Below, piece by piece: positions 34,148-44,454 of a stretch of 64,000 nt of DNA. The first letter of the stretch is position 1; each line of letters opens with the position of its first letter. The position numbers and the translations under genes were made by a program. Source of the DNA: Ichthyophis bannanicus. Lineage: Eukaryota; Chordata; Amphibia; Gymnophiona; Ichthyophiidae. The notes under the pieces were generated by a model. It was not told where the DNA came from, did not search any database, and worked only from the letters and a program-made list of their open reading frames with translations. The DNA is taken from the NCBI GenBank assembly GCA_033557465.1, contig CM066044.1, positions 196,470,184-196,534,183 on the forward strand. Reading direction: 5' to 3'.

Positions 34148-34265
34148 GAACATAAGAACATAAGATATGCCATACTGAGTCAGACCAAGGTCCTTCAAGC
34201 CCAGCATCCTGTTTTCAAAGTGGCAGATCCAGGTCACAAGTACTTGTCAGGTTCCCAAAGCCAGA
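34148..34265 (-). mobile_element. CR1 3' tail (minus strand)
   Basis: GAACATAAGAACATAAGATA, GCCATACTGAGTCAGACCAA and CAGCATCCTGTTTTCAAAGT are the reverse complement of the CR1 3' UTR seen at 7.6 and 62.9 kb. Confidence 0.8.
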
Positions 34266-35459
34266 ATAGCAAGCATTTCATCTGCGTTGCTCTAGAGAAC
34301 AGGAAAAATGGAAATCTTCTGGCCTCTGCACTCACATACTTAAACATTTTCATAATTCACGGTTGGACTGAAGAAAATTGGCATACTCTATATGAGACCT
34401 GTCATGCCCTTAGCCCCTTACCTTGGTATGGGGGGGCGTGGATTTTGTTTTTTTGTCACTATGGTGCTTCAACTTCTGGCATTTTTCTAACTGGATGCTT
34501 TTACATGCATTCTGGGAAAGGTAGTTCAGTTAGATATCACTTGGGCTCAGATGAAAAAAAACACCTTCTTTGTAGTTGGGTTTGAGTGAGTGCAATTTAT
34601 TCATTAGCACAAAATAAGACACACTAGGTCAGTGATGGCTAACCTTTTTGAGCCCGAGTGCCCAAACTGCCGCACAAAACCAAAGAATTTCCTCAAAGTG
34701 CCAGCACGTCAATTTGCATAAATATTTGCATAATGCTAACATACACTAACTTTTAGTAAACATGTCTCTTAATGAGTGTATGGATAAAGACAGACTAAAA
34801 GATTTCTACATTACTATAATCCAGTGCAACCGCCAGGCACATTAGGAACTACTACTACAAACACTGCCCATTTAGAACAATAGCAAACCCGCCGTATCCT
34901 ACAGCACTACCAGGACTCACAAAGCACCACACCATAACCTATCAAAAGGCACACTGCAAATATTAACCAATACATTTCAGACAATAACAATACATGACCT
35001 ACTACTGGGGAAAGAGAACAAGTGGCAATGTCAAAAGGAATTACATAAGCAGAATACCTCAGCTCAGTTGCCAATTGCTCCAGCCACTTTCTTCTGGTTT
35101 CTTCATGTTTTCTGCTAACTCTCCATCGATCTGCTGTCCATTTTGTCCTTTCTTCTCTTCTCTAGTTTTTTTTTCCATCTCTCTCTCTCTACATCCGCTT
35201 TAACATACTAATCTTTCTCCTTTTGCTCTTTCCTCATTCCTATTTTCATCCACTCAAATTTTACCCCCTCCACCTCAATCCCCACTTACTCTCTCCCAAT
35301 ACCCGGCCAATTGTAGATTTTTTATCCCTCCCCACACAAAATATTTTTCCCCTCTCCATTTTACTATCCCAGCCCCATCCCATTCTAATCCTCCCCCAAC
35401 ATCAGCGACCTTCTAGTTACAGCCAAACCCATCATCCATGCCCTTCTAGTCCCTGCATC

Positions 35460-36060
35460 AGCCCATTTTCCAGTCCTAGCAACCCCCCAACCCAATACCA
35501 GTCCTAGCCCCCCCCCATCAACTCACTTCCAGCCCTAAACCCCCATCCCCCCATGTCCCGACCGCCCCCATCCCCACAGCCCATTAGCAGTCCTACCCCC
35601 CCAGCCCATAGCAGTCCTTCCCCCCCCGCCCGCCCGCCCATTAGCAGTCCTAACCCCCCCGCCCATTAGCAGTCCTAACACCCCCCCTCCTGCCCATTAG
35701 CAGTCCTAACCCCCCGCCCGCCCGCCCATTAGCTGTACTACCCCCCCCCCTCCTGCCCATTAGCAGTCCTAACCCCCCCCTGCCCATTAGCAGTCCTAAC
35801 ACCCCCCCTCCTGCCCATTAGCAGTCCTAACCCCCCCTCCTGCCCATTAGCAGTCCTAACCCCCCCCCCCCCCTCCTGCCCAATAGCAGTACTAACCACC
35901 CCCCCTCCTGCCCATTAGCAGTCCTAACCTAACCCCCCCCCCCCTCCCCTCCTGGCCCATTAGCGGTCCAAACCCCCCCCTCTCCTGCCCATTAGCAGTC
36001 CTAACCCCCCCCCTCGCGCCCTCCTCCTGCCCATTAGCAGTCCTAAAACCCCCCCCCCCC
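35460..36060 (+). repeat. CCCATTAGCAGTCCTAAC minisatellite in hAT B
   Basis: About 20-27 bp units (GCCCATTAGCAGTCCTAA plus a long C-run) are repeated some twenty times with little variation. They are more homogeneous than the arrays in A and C. Confidence 0.9.
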
Positions 36061-36070
36061 CCCCCCCCGG

Positions 36071-36450
36071 CAAATTTTTAAAAAAAAAAAGCAGGCTCTG
36101 GCTGCTGCCCGCGGCAGATTACAATGTCCCGCGGGGCCCCCTCCGCCCGCTAAGCCCTCTGCAAGGGCTTTCAGATTCGCGAGGGAGAGCGTTCTCCCTC
36201 GCGTCTCTGTTAAGCCCGCAGGGGCTAATGGGAAATTTCCCATCAGTCCCTCGCGTCTAAAAGGGGCTGATGGGAAAATTTCCCATTAGCCCCTGCGGGC
36301 TTAACAGAGACGCGCGGGAGACGCTCTCCCTCGCGAATCTGAAAGCCCTTGCAGAGGGGCTTAGCGGGCGGAGGGGGCCCCGCGGGACGCTGCAATCTGC
36401 CCTTGCCGCGTCCGCGGCAGCAGTCAGAGACAGCTTTTTTCTTTTTTTTG
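36071..36450. repeat. Long GC-rich hairpin in hAT B
   Basis: The left arm starts at the A-run then GCAGGCTCTGGCTGCTGCC. The right arm ends CAGTCAGAGACAGC plus a T-run. The inner arms contain GGGCTTTCAGATTCGCGAGG and its complement, and AGAGACGC/GCGTCTCT. The centre near 36250 has GGGAAATTTCCC and GGGAAAATTTCCC. Arms are about 180 bp with few mismatches. Confidence 0.85.
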
Positions 36451-37045
36451 CGGACCTATTGCCCGCGTGCCAGCTGCAAGGCCTTCGCGTGCCACAGCTG
36501 GCACGCGTGCCATAGGTTCGCCATCGCTGCACTAGGTTCACAGATCCACCTTTTAAAGATTTTCATCCAGGAATTCTTGCAACTTATAACAGGATAACTT
36601 GAACTGAAACAAAACAGCTTTCCTCAGCCTTAATTAGCAACACCTGCCTTTCCAGCAGAGCTTGCCGTGAAGATCAAAACAAACAGAAAGAAACTTTTAA
36701 ACCAGGTTTCTTTTCCTTTCCAGTCCAGAGCAAATACCTGGCTCTCTTGTATGCTTAACTTCAGCACTTCATTCAGATAGTCCAATTCATACAAGCAATA
36801 AAACTCTTTTCCAGGTTTTCTCAGCAGTTGAACAAACCAAAAGCATTTCTTAACTTCCTTCAGTTGAAACGGCATCAAAGGAGCTCTGCACTGCTCACAG
36901 CTGTTTCTCAAAAGACAATCAGGAAGCTTCAGCTTTTCACTGTGTAACACTTTTCCTGAGCTAAGAACTTTAAACAAGCAAACACAGCTCTCAAGGCTTT
37001 GGACACTGGAGGCTTCTCTTTACGATTGACATTCCCCCTTTAAAA

Positions 37046-37160
37046 CCATTCTTAATTGGCAGATTGGCATGCAGAGCAGTCCATGTATGAGACCTCTTCA
37101 TCACAAGGTAAATCTGACTCCCCCAATTCCATGGGTTCAATCTCTAGCTCAGATTCAGAT
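37046..37160 (-). pseudogene. C-terminal remnant of LTR-encoded acidic ORF (solo LTR)
   Basis: The minus-strand frame reads LSESELEIEPMEL, then SDLPCDEEVSYMDCSACQ and a stop. It parallels the MEIE...EEAMDCSLC end of the ORF in the 49-63 kb LTRs and the MEIE...EEMECS end at 3407. Upstream of it the frame is broken. Confidence 0.5.
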
Positions 37161-37839
37161 AGCCTTAATCATAGTAGAAGGCAGTCAAGTAAGCTGTCTC
37201 TGGCAAAAACATATTGCTCCTTAATAGCTAAGCTTCTGGGGCTCATACCTTGATAAAAGCCTGTAATAGCTTCACTTCTTACATGCTCTGGCCACCATCT
37301 CTAGCACATCCTATTCTCCAATTAGTGCTTCTGGCTCTCACTGCTCCATTCCTTGAGTAGGCAAAACGTCTGCTCTGTCTATCCCTTTGGTTAGCAGTTG
37401 CAGCACTCTCTGGTCTCAGGAGTCCTTCCAGTTTCTCTCCAAGAGTCCTCCTTGTCCCTCCTTGTCCTTTTGCTCTTCTGCTGCTGGCCCACCTCCTGGT
37501 CTCTCTGTTGGTCTCTCACCTTCTCCTGAGCTCAACATAAACCCCTCAGGCTCCTGCTCCACCCTCTCCCCTCTCAAGTGGGAGAGATCAAACTCCCTCG
37601 TGGCAGCTGTGTGATTAGGGGATGCAGTGACGTAAGGGTTTCTTACCCTGGCCTGTATTCCCTATCCTTTCCACCACTAGGGGCACTCTGTTCCTCATTG
37701 TAGCCAGGAACTACTTGTTATCTAGGAGCAAATGGAGTTTTAAATCCAGGACCTTTTAAAATGGGTCCCTTTATTAAGGTAAATTCCTTCTTTTTACCCC
37801 TCTCTTCTAGGTCCTGATAAGCTTCCTTATCACAGACCT

Positions 37840-37990
37840 TACTATAACTTCTTCATAAGGTACCTCCAAGAGACCCATCAGGTTTAGACTCTCTGAAGAA
37901 CTTTAGAAACACCTACTGCTGCTTCTGAAGGGACCACTCCTATTCTTCTCAGGTTTCCATGTTGGAATGTTGCTGTAGGTGGTATTGATT
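37840..37990 (-). pseudogene. L1-like ORF1 fragment, distal part
   Basis: Minus-strand translation gives VFLKFFRES and related pieces of an L1-type ORF1, continuing the fragment at 43784-44300 across the DIRS insertion. It is weak alone; the support is its position and orientation. Confidence 0.45.
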
Positions 37991-38177
37991 AGAGTAGTTA
38001 CTTACCTGTAACAGGTGTTCTCCAGGAGCAGCAGGAATCAGTCCTCACATATGGGTGACGTCGGCGTCGACGGAGCCCCCATGCGGAGCATTTCCCCAGC
38101 TTTGAAAGAAAGCCTTTGGGAATGCAGGCACACATGTGCGGCCCCCTTCCCGCCTAAAGGTGCCATCTTGCTCAGTC
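37991..38177. repeat. DIRS left inverted terminal repeat
   Basis: It runs from AGAGTAGTTACTTACCTG to GCCATCTTGCTCAGTC and is complementary to 43620-43783. It has about 25 extra outer bases (AGAGTAGTTACTTACCTGTA and a few more) that the other repeat lacks, an asymmetry typical of DIRS ends. It includes the CACATATGGGTGACG palindromic word. Confidence 0.9.
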
Positions 38178-38254
38178 AAATGACATAGCTAAAAAACAGC
38201 ACAAAAAAGAAAATGAACTATATACAACTGCAACTCCAAGGGGAGGAGGGAGGG

Positions 38255-38357
38255 TCGTGAGGACTGATTTCTGCTGTTCCTGGAGAACACCTGTTACAGG
38301 TGAGTAACTACTCTTTTTCCAGGACCAAGCAGGAAGTCAGTCCTCACATATGGGTGA
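38255..38357. repeat. DIRS internal complementary region
   Basis: The first half (GTGAGGACTGATTTCTGCTG through ACACCTGTTACAGG) is the complement of the left repeat's outer end. The second half (CCAGGACCAAGCAGGAAGTC through ACATATGGGTGA) is the complement of the right repeat's outer end. Read together it represents the two element ends joined, as needed for templating a circle. Confidence 0.9.
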
Positions 38358-38493
38358 CTCCCTAGCTCTGGGCTACCAGGAACCCAGGCTGAAAAATAGA
38401 GCTCCCTCTAGAGCCCCAGCAACAGTGAGAGAATTTTCTCTGAGACCACACCTGAATGGTAGCCCAACACCAGGGCCGGAGAGTAGGAGTTGC

Positions 38494-39549
38494 CTAAACC
38501 TCAAAGAGATTACGGAGTACCGCTTGCCCGAAAGCACTGTCCCTATGGGACTCCCTCTCGAGGCAGTAGTGGTCCACAAAAGTCTGGCTTGAAGACCAAG
38601 TAGCGGCCCGGCAGATGTCTGCCAACGGGACAGAGCAGAAGTGAGCTACTGATGCGGCCTTCGCCCGAACTCGGTGGGCCGTGACTTGACTCTCCAGGGA
38701 GAGGCCGGCTGACCTGTACGCCCAGGCGATACAGTCTGCCACCCAGATGGACAACGTACGCTTAGTGACAGGCAACCCCGATTTATTAGGGTCAAAGGAA
38801 ATGAAGAGCTGAGAAGCCCTTCTATGCCCCTGCATACGTTGAAGGTAAAAGGACAGCGCCCTTCTACAATCCAGGGTATGCAAGACAGTCTCTGCTCTAC
38901 TGGCGTGCGGCCTGGGAAAGAACGTTGGAAGGACCACCTCCTGGTTGAGGTGGAAGGAGGACACCACCTTTGGAAGGAACTTAGGATGAGTCCGCAAGAC
39001 TACCCTGTTCTTATAGAACCTGGTATATGGCCTATCCGATACCAGGGCCTGAATCTCACTCACCCGCCTAGCTGAGGTGAGTGCCACAAGGAACAATACC
39101 TTCCAGGAGAGGAAACGTAAATGGCAGGTGGCCATCGGCTCAAAAGGTGGGCGAGTCAGTTGCTGCAAGACCACATTGAGATCCCACTCGGGAGCAGGTG
39201 GACGAATAGGAGGCTTAAGCAGAAGCAGGCCTCTTAGAAAGCGGGACACCAGAGGGTGGCCTGAGAGAGATTGCCCATCCACCTGCAAGTGGTGAGCTGA
39301 GAGGGCACTGAGGTGAACCCAGACAGAGTTGGACTGAAGTCCTAGGTTGGAAAGGTGGAGCAGGTATTGAAGCACCACCTGGACAGAGCAGGAGAAAGGG
39401 TCCTCTTGCTGTTGAGAACACCAAATAGAGAACCTACTCCACTTCAGAGCATAGGCCTTCCTGGTGGAATGTTTCCTGGAGGCCAACACCACCTCTTCAA
39501 CTTCCCTAGATAGGAGCAAGGGAGCAAGGACTAGCCTTTCAGCAGCCAC
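38494..39549 (-). CDS. DIRS tyrosine recombinase (open frame)
   Basis: This is a phage-integrase-fold recombinase that inserts the circular DNA copy. The frame is open for 351 codons from MAAERLVLAP. An N-terminal SAM-like region (STRKAYALKWSRF) is followed by the catalytic domain: first Arg in TSARRVSEIQAL, the His-x-x-Arg box in VTAHRVRAKAAS and the nucleophilic Tyr in FVDHYCLER near the end. All four expected positions are present. It lies downstream of and slightly overlaps the RT region. The true start may lie further upstream in a shared transcript. A minus-strand frame over 39531-40469 in another phase is a shadow. Confidence 0.88.
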   Translation of the reverse strand: MAAERLVLAPLLLSREVEEVVLASRKHSTRKAYALKWSRFSIWCSQQQEDPFSCSVQVVLQYLLHLSNLGLQSNSVWVHLSALSAHHLQVDGQSLSGHPLVSRFLRGLLLLKPPIRPPAPEWDLNVVLQQLTRPPFEPMATCHLRFLSWKVLFLVALTSARRVSEIQALVSDRPYTRFYKNRVVLRTHPKFLPKVVSSFHLNQEVVLPTFFPRPHASRAETVLHTLDCRRALSFYLQRMQGHRRASQLFISFDPNKSGLPVTKRTLSIWVADCIAWAYRSAGLSLESQVTAHRVRAKAASVAHFCSVPLADICRAATWSSSQTFVDHYCLERESHRDSAFGQAVLRNLFEV

Positions 39550-39715
39550 GCCATCAAATTGAGAGATTTGAGGTTGGGATGCAAGAGGGACTCTGGTCCT
39601 GAGTCAGAAGGTCGGGTTGCAACCCCAGAGGAAGTGGAGTATCCACCGCCAACTGCAGAAGAAGAGGGAACCACGGCTGCCTGGGCCACCTGGGGGCTAT
39701 CAGGATCACCGTGGC

Positions 39716-41502
39716 TCAGTCCTGCTGGATTTTGAATAGAGTCTGGGCCACCAGAGGTGTGGGAGGAAAGGCATACAGCAGGCCCCCTGACCAAGGGATC
39801 AGGAATGCATCTGGTGCTGTTCTCAAGGGATGCAGCTGCCTGCAACAGAACCGGGGCAGTTTCCTGTTGAGCAGACTGGCAAAAAGATCCATGGTGGGAA
39901 GACCCCACTTCAGAAAGATCTTTTGCACTACCAGAGGATCCAACTGCCACTCGTGAGGCTGCAGGAGTCTGCTGAGTCTGTCTGCCAGGTAGTTTTCCTG
40001 GCCTGGAAGGTAGACTGCCTTGAGGGTCATGCCCTGGGTGACAGCCCAGGAGCAGAGAGCTTGTGCTTCCAGGCAGAGAAGTCTGGATCCCATGCCTCCA
40101 TGCTTGTTGATGTAGAACATAGCCACCTGGTTGTCCGTCTGAACTAGGACAGACTGGTGAGAGAGGATCTGAGAGAAAGTCCGCAAGGCCAGCCGAATGG
40201 CCCTCAATTCCAACAGGTTGATCTGCTGGGCGGCCTCCCACGGAGACCACAGGCCTTGGGTGCAGGCTCCCTGGCAGTGAGCCCCCCAGCCCTGCAGAGA
40301 AGCATCGGTTGTCAGTACCTGAGTGTGTGGGGAGGCCTGAAAAGGAACACCCCTGACTAGATTGGGAAGATGCCGCCACCAGTGTAAGGAGTCCACCAAT
40401 TGTTTGGACACCCTTATCCTGTCTGACAACTTTCCTGTGGCCTGCAGCCACTTCAATCTGAGATACCACTGAGCCGGTCTCATGTGCAGCCGGGCATGTG
40501 GGGTGACATGCACTGTGGAAGCCATGTGACCTAAGAGCCGGAGGAAGTTTCTGGCCGAGACCAGAGAGTCCGCCCTAAACTGACCGGCCAACTTCATCAG
40601 CCTGTGAGCTCTGTCCACAGGCAAAAAGGACTTTGCTTGGAGGGTCTCTAACCTGGCCCCTATGAATTCCACGTCTTGTGAGGGGACCAAAGTGGACTTT
40701 GGGAAGTTTATAACGAACCCCAGGTGCTGAAGCAGGGATATGGTTCTGCAGGTGGCCTGCCTGGCCTCTTGTGGAGACTGGCCTCGGATTAGCCAGTCGT
40801 CCAGGTAAGGGAACACAAAGATCCCCTGGTTCCTGAGGTAGGCCGCAACCACCGCAGGCATTTTGTAAAAACCCTGGGGGCGGAGGTGAGGCCAAAAGGA
40901 AGCACTCTGTACTGGAAGTGCTTTCCTCCCACCACAAATCTGAGGAAATGTCTGTGGCTTGGATGGATGAGGATGTGAGTATAAGCATCCTTCAGGTCTA
41001 AGGAGCATAGCCAATCTCCCTGCTGGAGGTAGGGCAGTAAGATTCCAAGGGTAAGCATCTTGAACTTTTCCCTCTCCAGAAACGTATTCAGATTTCACAG
41101 GTCGAGGATGGGTCTGAGGCCTCCTGTTCTCTTTGCTACCAGGAAGTACCTGGAATAGAAGCCTTGCCCTTCCAGGTGGTGGGGCACCGGTTCCACTGCC
41201 TGGTCCCTCAGTAGTCCTTCCAACTCCTGAAGGAGTAAGTTTCTGTGCAGAGGGGGTCATGGAGGCTCCCCTGGAAAGTAGGAGGGGGGTATCTGGGTGA
41301 AGTGGAGCAGATAGCCCCTTTCGATGATACTTAACACCCAAGTATCCCCTGTGATGGCTGACCACCTGTCTGCGTACAGGGTCAGCCGACCTCCTGTGCC
41401 CTGGAGAGGAGGAGAGGCTATGCTGGCATAGTCAAAAAACCCCTCCCTGCTGAGCAGGAGCCAGAGTAGGAGGCTTGGGGGCCTTCTGCCTATGGGGCCC
41501 AT
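39716..41502 (-). pseudogene. DIRS reverse transcriptase-RNase H, frameshifted
   Basis: The likely start is the ATG at 41502, close to the gag stop (41507). Residues in the first frame include RWSAITGDTWVLSIIERGY and the RT blocks LCSLDLKDAYTHILI and YRVLPFGLTSAPRVFTK (40900-41000). In-frame stops lie near 41255 and 41096. After a frame change near 40870 the catalytic YLDDWLIRG box appears, then RNase H signatures TTDASLQGWG, INLLELRAI, VQTDNQVAMFYINKHGG and GQENYLADRLSR. A trailing segment (TMDLFASLLNRKLPRF) typical of DIRS ORFs runs to 39716. Catalytic residues are preserved although the frame is not. Confidence 0.88.
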
Positions 41503-41506
41503 GACC

Positions 41507-43374
41507 CTACCCCTTGGCCTGCTGGCCCTGTTGGGGAGCTGCAGAGGCCTGGTAGTGAGGGTAGGTTTCATAGGCAGTGGTCTTCCTTGGGTAAAAGGTC
41601 TTTTTCCCCGAGCCCTTCTTTTTCTGAGAAGGGGCAGAGGTCTTCCTGGACAGCCTTGTCCGGGTAAGAGTCTCGGTCTCGAGTTCTGCAGCCTTTTCGG
41701 CCATGGGCTTGCCAAAGAGGTTTTCACCTCGGCAAGGGACATCGACCAACTTGTCCTGTACACACGGCTCGAGGTCCGAGGATTGTAGCCAGGCCTGACG
41801 GCGTGCACCGATGTCGGCCCCTGCTACTCGGGCCGAAGCCTCAAATCCATCGTAGGCTGCTCGAGAAATAAACTTCGAGCACTCTCGAATACCAGAAGAC
41901 AATGCCTTGAACCTCTGCAAAGGTTCCTCGGACAGACCAGCAGAGAACCCGGCAATCTCCTTTGCCAGGTCTCGAAGGTACATGCCCATGTACAGCTGGT
42001 AGGTCTGGACACGGCAAGCAAGCATAGAGCCCTGGAAGCACTTTCTACCGAGGGCATCCAGGTTCCAGGCTTCCCTGCCGGGAGGCACCGATGAGTACAT
42101 CTTCTGACTCTTCAGGAGATGCATGGCTGATTCCACAACCATGGAATGGAGCGGCAGCTGTGCCTTTTGAAACCCAGGGCTCTTGTGGACTTGATAGATG
42201 GAATCGACCCGCTTGCTTAGAACCGGCATCGAGGCCGGCGCCTCCCACATGCGGAAGAGCAACCGCTCCAGCATCGGAGGAACTGGGACAGTAAAGGCCT
42301 CCTTGGGAGGAGAGTCATACTGCAAAGCCTCGAGCTCCTCGGCTCGAGGCTCTTCCTCGGGGTCTGCCGGGAATGCCAGTGCCTTGGCCATATCCCGTAC
42401 GAAATCCAAGAACCTAGTATCCTCCGGGGGGGGGGGGGGGGGAAGCTGGTCCGAGGCTCGGAGCTCGGTGAGTCTGAAGGGACGCATCGAGTCCGGAAGG
42501 TGTCCGGGGACTCCTCCTCCTCCGCCTCCCACGCCAATTCCTCTGAGGAGGAATCGAGCGGTTCTGAGCGGGCGGGCACCGACGCCATCTGCCCCGACGC
42601 TGAGGGAACCGGCGTCGACAACCTCGGTCCCGAACGGGAGGCCGAGCGTGACCACGACCGAGGATCAACTCGAGTTCGCATGGTCCCAAGGATTGGCTCG
42701 GCCTCCGGGGTCGACTTGGACGTCGAAGTCCCAGTGGTCGGGGCAGATGCGCTGGTGAGATTGGCAATCAGCACCCGCTGCTGCTCCTTGAAGGCAGACA
42801 GTGTGCTTTCCAAGGCCGTCAACCTGAGTCCGAACTCAGGAGACCCAGCAGCCTCCAACTCGTGCCCCGATGGCGTCGGGCCCGACGTCGGCTCCCCCGG
42901 AGGAGAGTCCACGAGGACTACAGTACTCACGTGACTCGGGGCCTCCAACCCTACACGAGGATGCTTGGCAGGCCTCTCCGACTCCGAAGACCCGGGACGG
43001 CGATCGGGGCTATGTGACCTGGCCTTCGAGGAGCCAAGAGTGTCCACCGATGCCGCCCTCGCGGGTTTCTTCTTCCTTCAGTGCTCCCTTGAGGGGGACT
43101 CCCTTTCAGAGGAGCCCCGACGATGCTCGGGGTCAGACTCCCGAGATGTCGAGGCCTCTGACGAAGTCTGGACCCGTCCAGAGGCAGACTCAGAGAAAAT
43201 CCTCTCACGCTGGTGCTGATGGCTCTGCAATGCCTTGGAAGACATTTTGCCACAGGGACTGCAGACCGTAGAATCGTGGTCTGGACCCAGGCACCAGAGG
43301 CAGCAGTCGTGTGTGTCGGTGAGAGACATCAGTTTCTTGCACCGATCACACTTCTTAAAGCCACTGGCAGCCAT
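41507..43374 (-). pseudogene. DIRS gag-like ORF1, interrupted
   Basis: The ATG at 43374 opens a frame starting MAASGFKKCDRCKKLM with a zinc-type pattern CDRCKK...HDCCLWCLGPDHD, then a Ser/Arg-rich stretch. There is one in-frame TGA at 43078-43080, after which the same frame continues (KKKPARAASVDTLGSSKARS) to a long G-run (C-run on the coding strand) at about 42426-42440. There the reading frame shifts into DTRFLDFVRDMAKALAF and continues open to 41507. Predicted content is capsid-like helices (VDSIYQVHKS, MVVESAMHLLKSQ) and a basic tail (RLSRKTSAPSQKKKGSGKK). The homopolymer is a natural slip site, so a sequencing error there is possible. Confidence 0.8.
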
Positions 43375-43619
43375 CGGGGGAAAAAGGGCCCCTGCAAAAT
43401 AAAAAAATTGGGCTGCCAAAGAAAAGAAAAAAGGTGCGAACGCAGTCTCTAAGGACAAAAACAGAAAAGGAGAGTTCCGGGCTCGGCACCGGTGTACCGA
43501 GTCCAGGCGGGAAAGGAACCAACGTCGAACCGATGAAAAATTTGACCCAACGCAGGAAAAATCAACTTTTTTCATGGGTGACAAGGACAGGCGTCCATAG
43601 GGCTCTGCGGAAAAAAGCA

Positions 43620-43783
43620 GACTGAGCAAGATGGCACCTTTGGGCGGGAAGGGGACCGCGCATGCGTGCCTGCATTCCCAAAGGCTTTCTTTGAAAGCTG
43701 GGGAAATGCTCCGCATGGGGGGTCCGTTGACGCCGACGCCACCCATATGTGAGGACTGACTTCCTGCTTGGTCCTGGAGAACA
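43620..43783. repeat. DIRS right inverted terminal repeat
   Basis: It runs from GACTGAGCAAGATGGCACC to GGTCCTGGAGAACA and is complementary to the left repeat. It includes TTTGAAAGCTGGGGAAATGC and GACGCCGACGCCACCCATAT. Transcription of the element probably starts in it. Confidence 0.9.
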
Positions 43784-44300
43784 TCTAGAATCTTAAGGAT
43801 CTCCCTGTATTGCCGCTTGAGCATATCACCAGGTGATATCAAACAAGACTTAGGGAAGTTCAGCAATCTCAAGTTCAATTTCCTAGTATGATTCTCCAGT
43901 ATTTCCAATTTGGAATGGACAATCAACTTTTCCTTTACTAAGGCAGAGTCAAACCTGCAAATTAGAGATTTGTTAACCTTTTTGACCAACTTTAACATTC
44001 ATATCCCTAAATTTATGTTCTCGAGCACTCACTCTAACCTGTAATCCTGATGGTAGCTGCAAAAAAAAAATCCATTCTTGAAACCAAAGTCTCTTCCATA
44101 TTAGATGTAGTATTCCACAAGAAATCAAAAGAAATCATTGGAGGCTTGGTTAATGCTACTTGCCTGTAGAGAGAACGCCCTTCAAAGCCTTGACTACCTG
44201 CCAGAGGTCTATCTCCAGCTTCTCCTGACAGTGGCTCCAGCACCAAGTTCTACTCAGATGAAAGTCTTCAATGAAATACCAAAGCCATCAAATTGAAGAC
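43784..44300 (-). pseudogene. L1-like ORF1 fragment, proximal part
   Basis: Minus-strand frames carry TKPPMISFDFLWNTT and LEILENHTRKLNLRLLNFP, the latter resembling the start of the RNA-recognition part of L1 ORF1 proteins. ISPGDMLKRQYREILKIL follows just before the DIRS junction. A stop lies between the two pieces. The frame is interrupted by DIRS and resumes at about 37990. Confidence 0.6.
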
Positions 44301-44454
44301 TACAAAAAGGGACTGCTACTTCTGGAACAAGATCTGCAATTGTAAGTATTTTTACTTCTGGGAATTTTTTCTAAATCTTGAGGAAAAGGGAATTCTTTAG
44401 ATTAAATTTGATTAATCTGTGTAAATTAGAATCCAGTGTATTTGTTAAATCAGT

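Larger units (their letters stand above)
34622..36537. mobile_element. hAT element B (34630-36529) with 8-bp target duplications
   Basis: The termini are CAGTGATGGCTAACC and GGTTCGCCATCGCTG, flanked by CACTAGGT at 34622-34629 and 36530-36537. The interior repeats the module order of element A: TTTGCATAAATATTTGCATA, a broken MSLNECMDKDRL-type segment, a pyrimidine-rich stretch, the CCCATTAGCAGTCCTAAC minisatellite (35460-36060) and a long GC-rich inverted repeat (36071-36450). There is no transposase. The subterminal GGCACGCGTGCCATAGG is specific to this family of ends. Confidence 0.9.
34396..37838 (-). mobile_element. Solo LTR (34400-37834), Gmr1-type relative, split by hAT B
   Basis: On the minus strand the LTR starts TGTGATAAGGAAGC (37834 downward) and ends GGGCATGACA (at 34400). 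It is flanked by GACC on both sides (34396-34399 and 37835-37838), a 4-bp target duplication as for the 49-63 kb element. Without hAT B and its duplication the LTR is about 1.53 kb, close to the 1.42-kb LTR of that element. Its termini TGT...GCATGACA resemble TGTCATGAGG...GTCATGACA. A minus-strand frame near 37050-37160 has the acidic LTR-ORF C-terminus. No internal coding region is attached, so this is a recombined solo LTR. Confidence 0.75.
37991..43783 (-). mobile_element. Complete DIRS-type tyrosine-recombinase retrotransposon
   Basis: DIRS elements replicate through RT and a circular intermediate and integrate with a tyrosine recombinase, leaving no target duplication. The full layout is present on the minus strand: right-hand inverted terminal repeat (43620-43783), gag, RT/RNase H, tyrosine recombinase, internal complementary region (38255-38357) and left-hand terminal repeat (37991-38177). 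No flanking duplication is seen, and the L1-like sequence continues on both sides. Gag and RT carry a few stops or frameshifts; the recombinase frame is open. Coding damage is light and the catalytic motifs are intact, so insertion is probably not very old. Confidence 0.93.

Noticed and set aside
36630..36977. 115-codon minus-strand frame in the solo LTR
   Set aside because: No counterpart is seen in the other LTRs and no motif. It is probably a chance frame.
39531..40469. 312-codon minus-strand frame inside the DIRS element
   Set aside because: It overlaps the RNase H region in another phase, is Ser/Gly/Gln-rich and has no motif. It is a shadow of the real RT-RNase H frame.
40789..41058. 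Separate short RT gene on the minus strand
   Set aside because: It is the first half of the DIRS RT, in a frame displaced from the second half by a frameshift.
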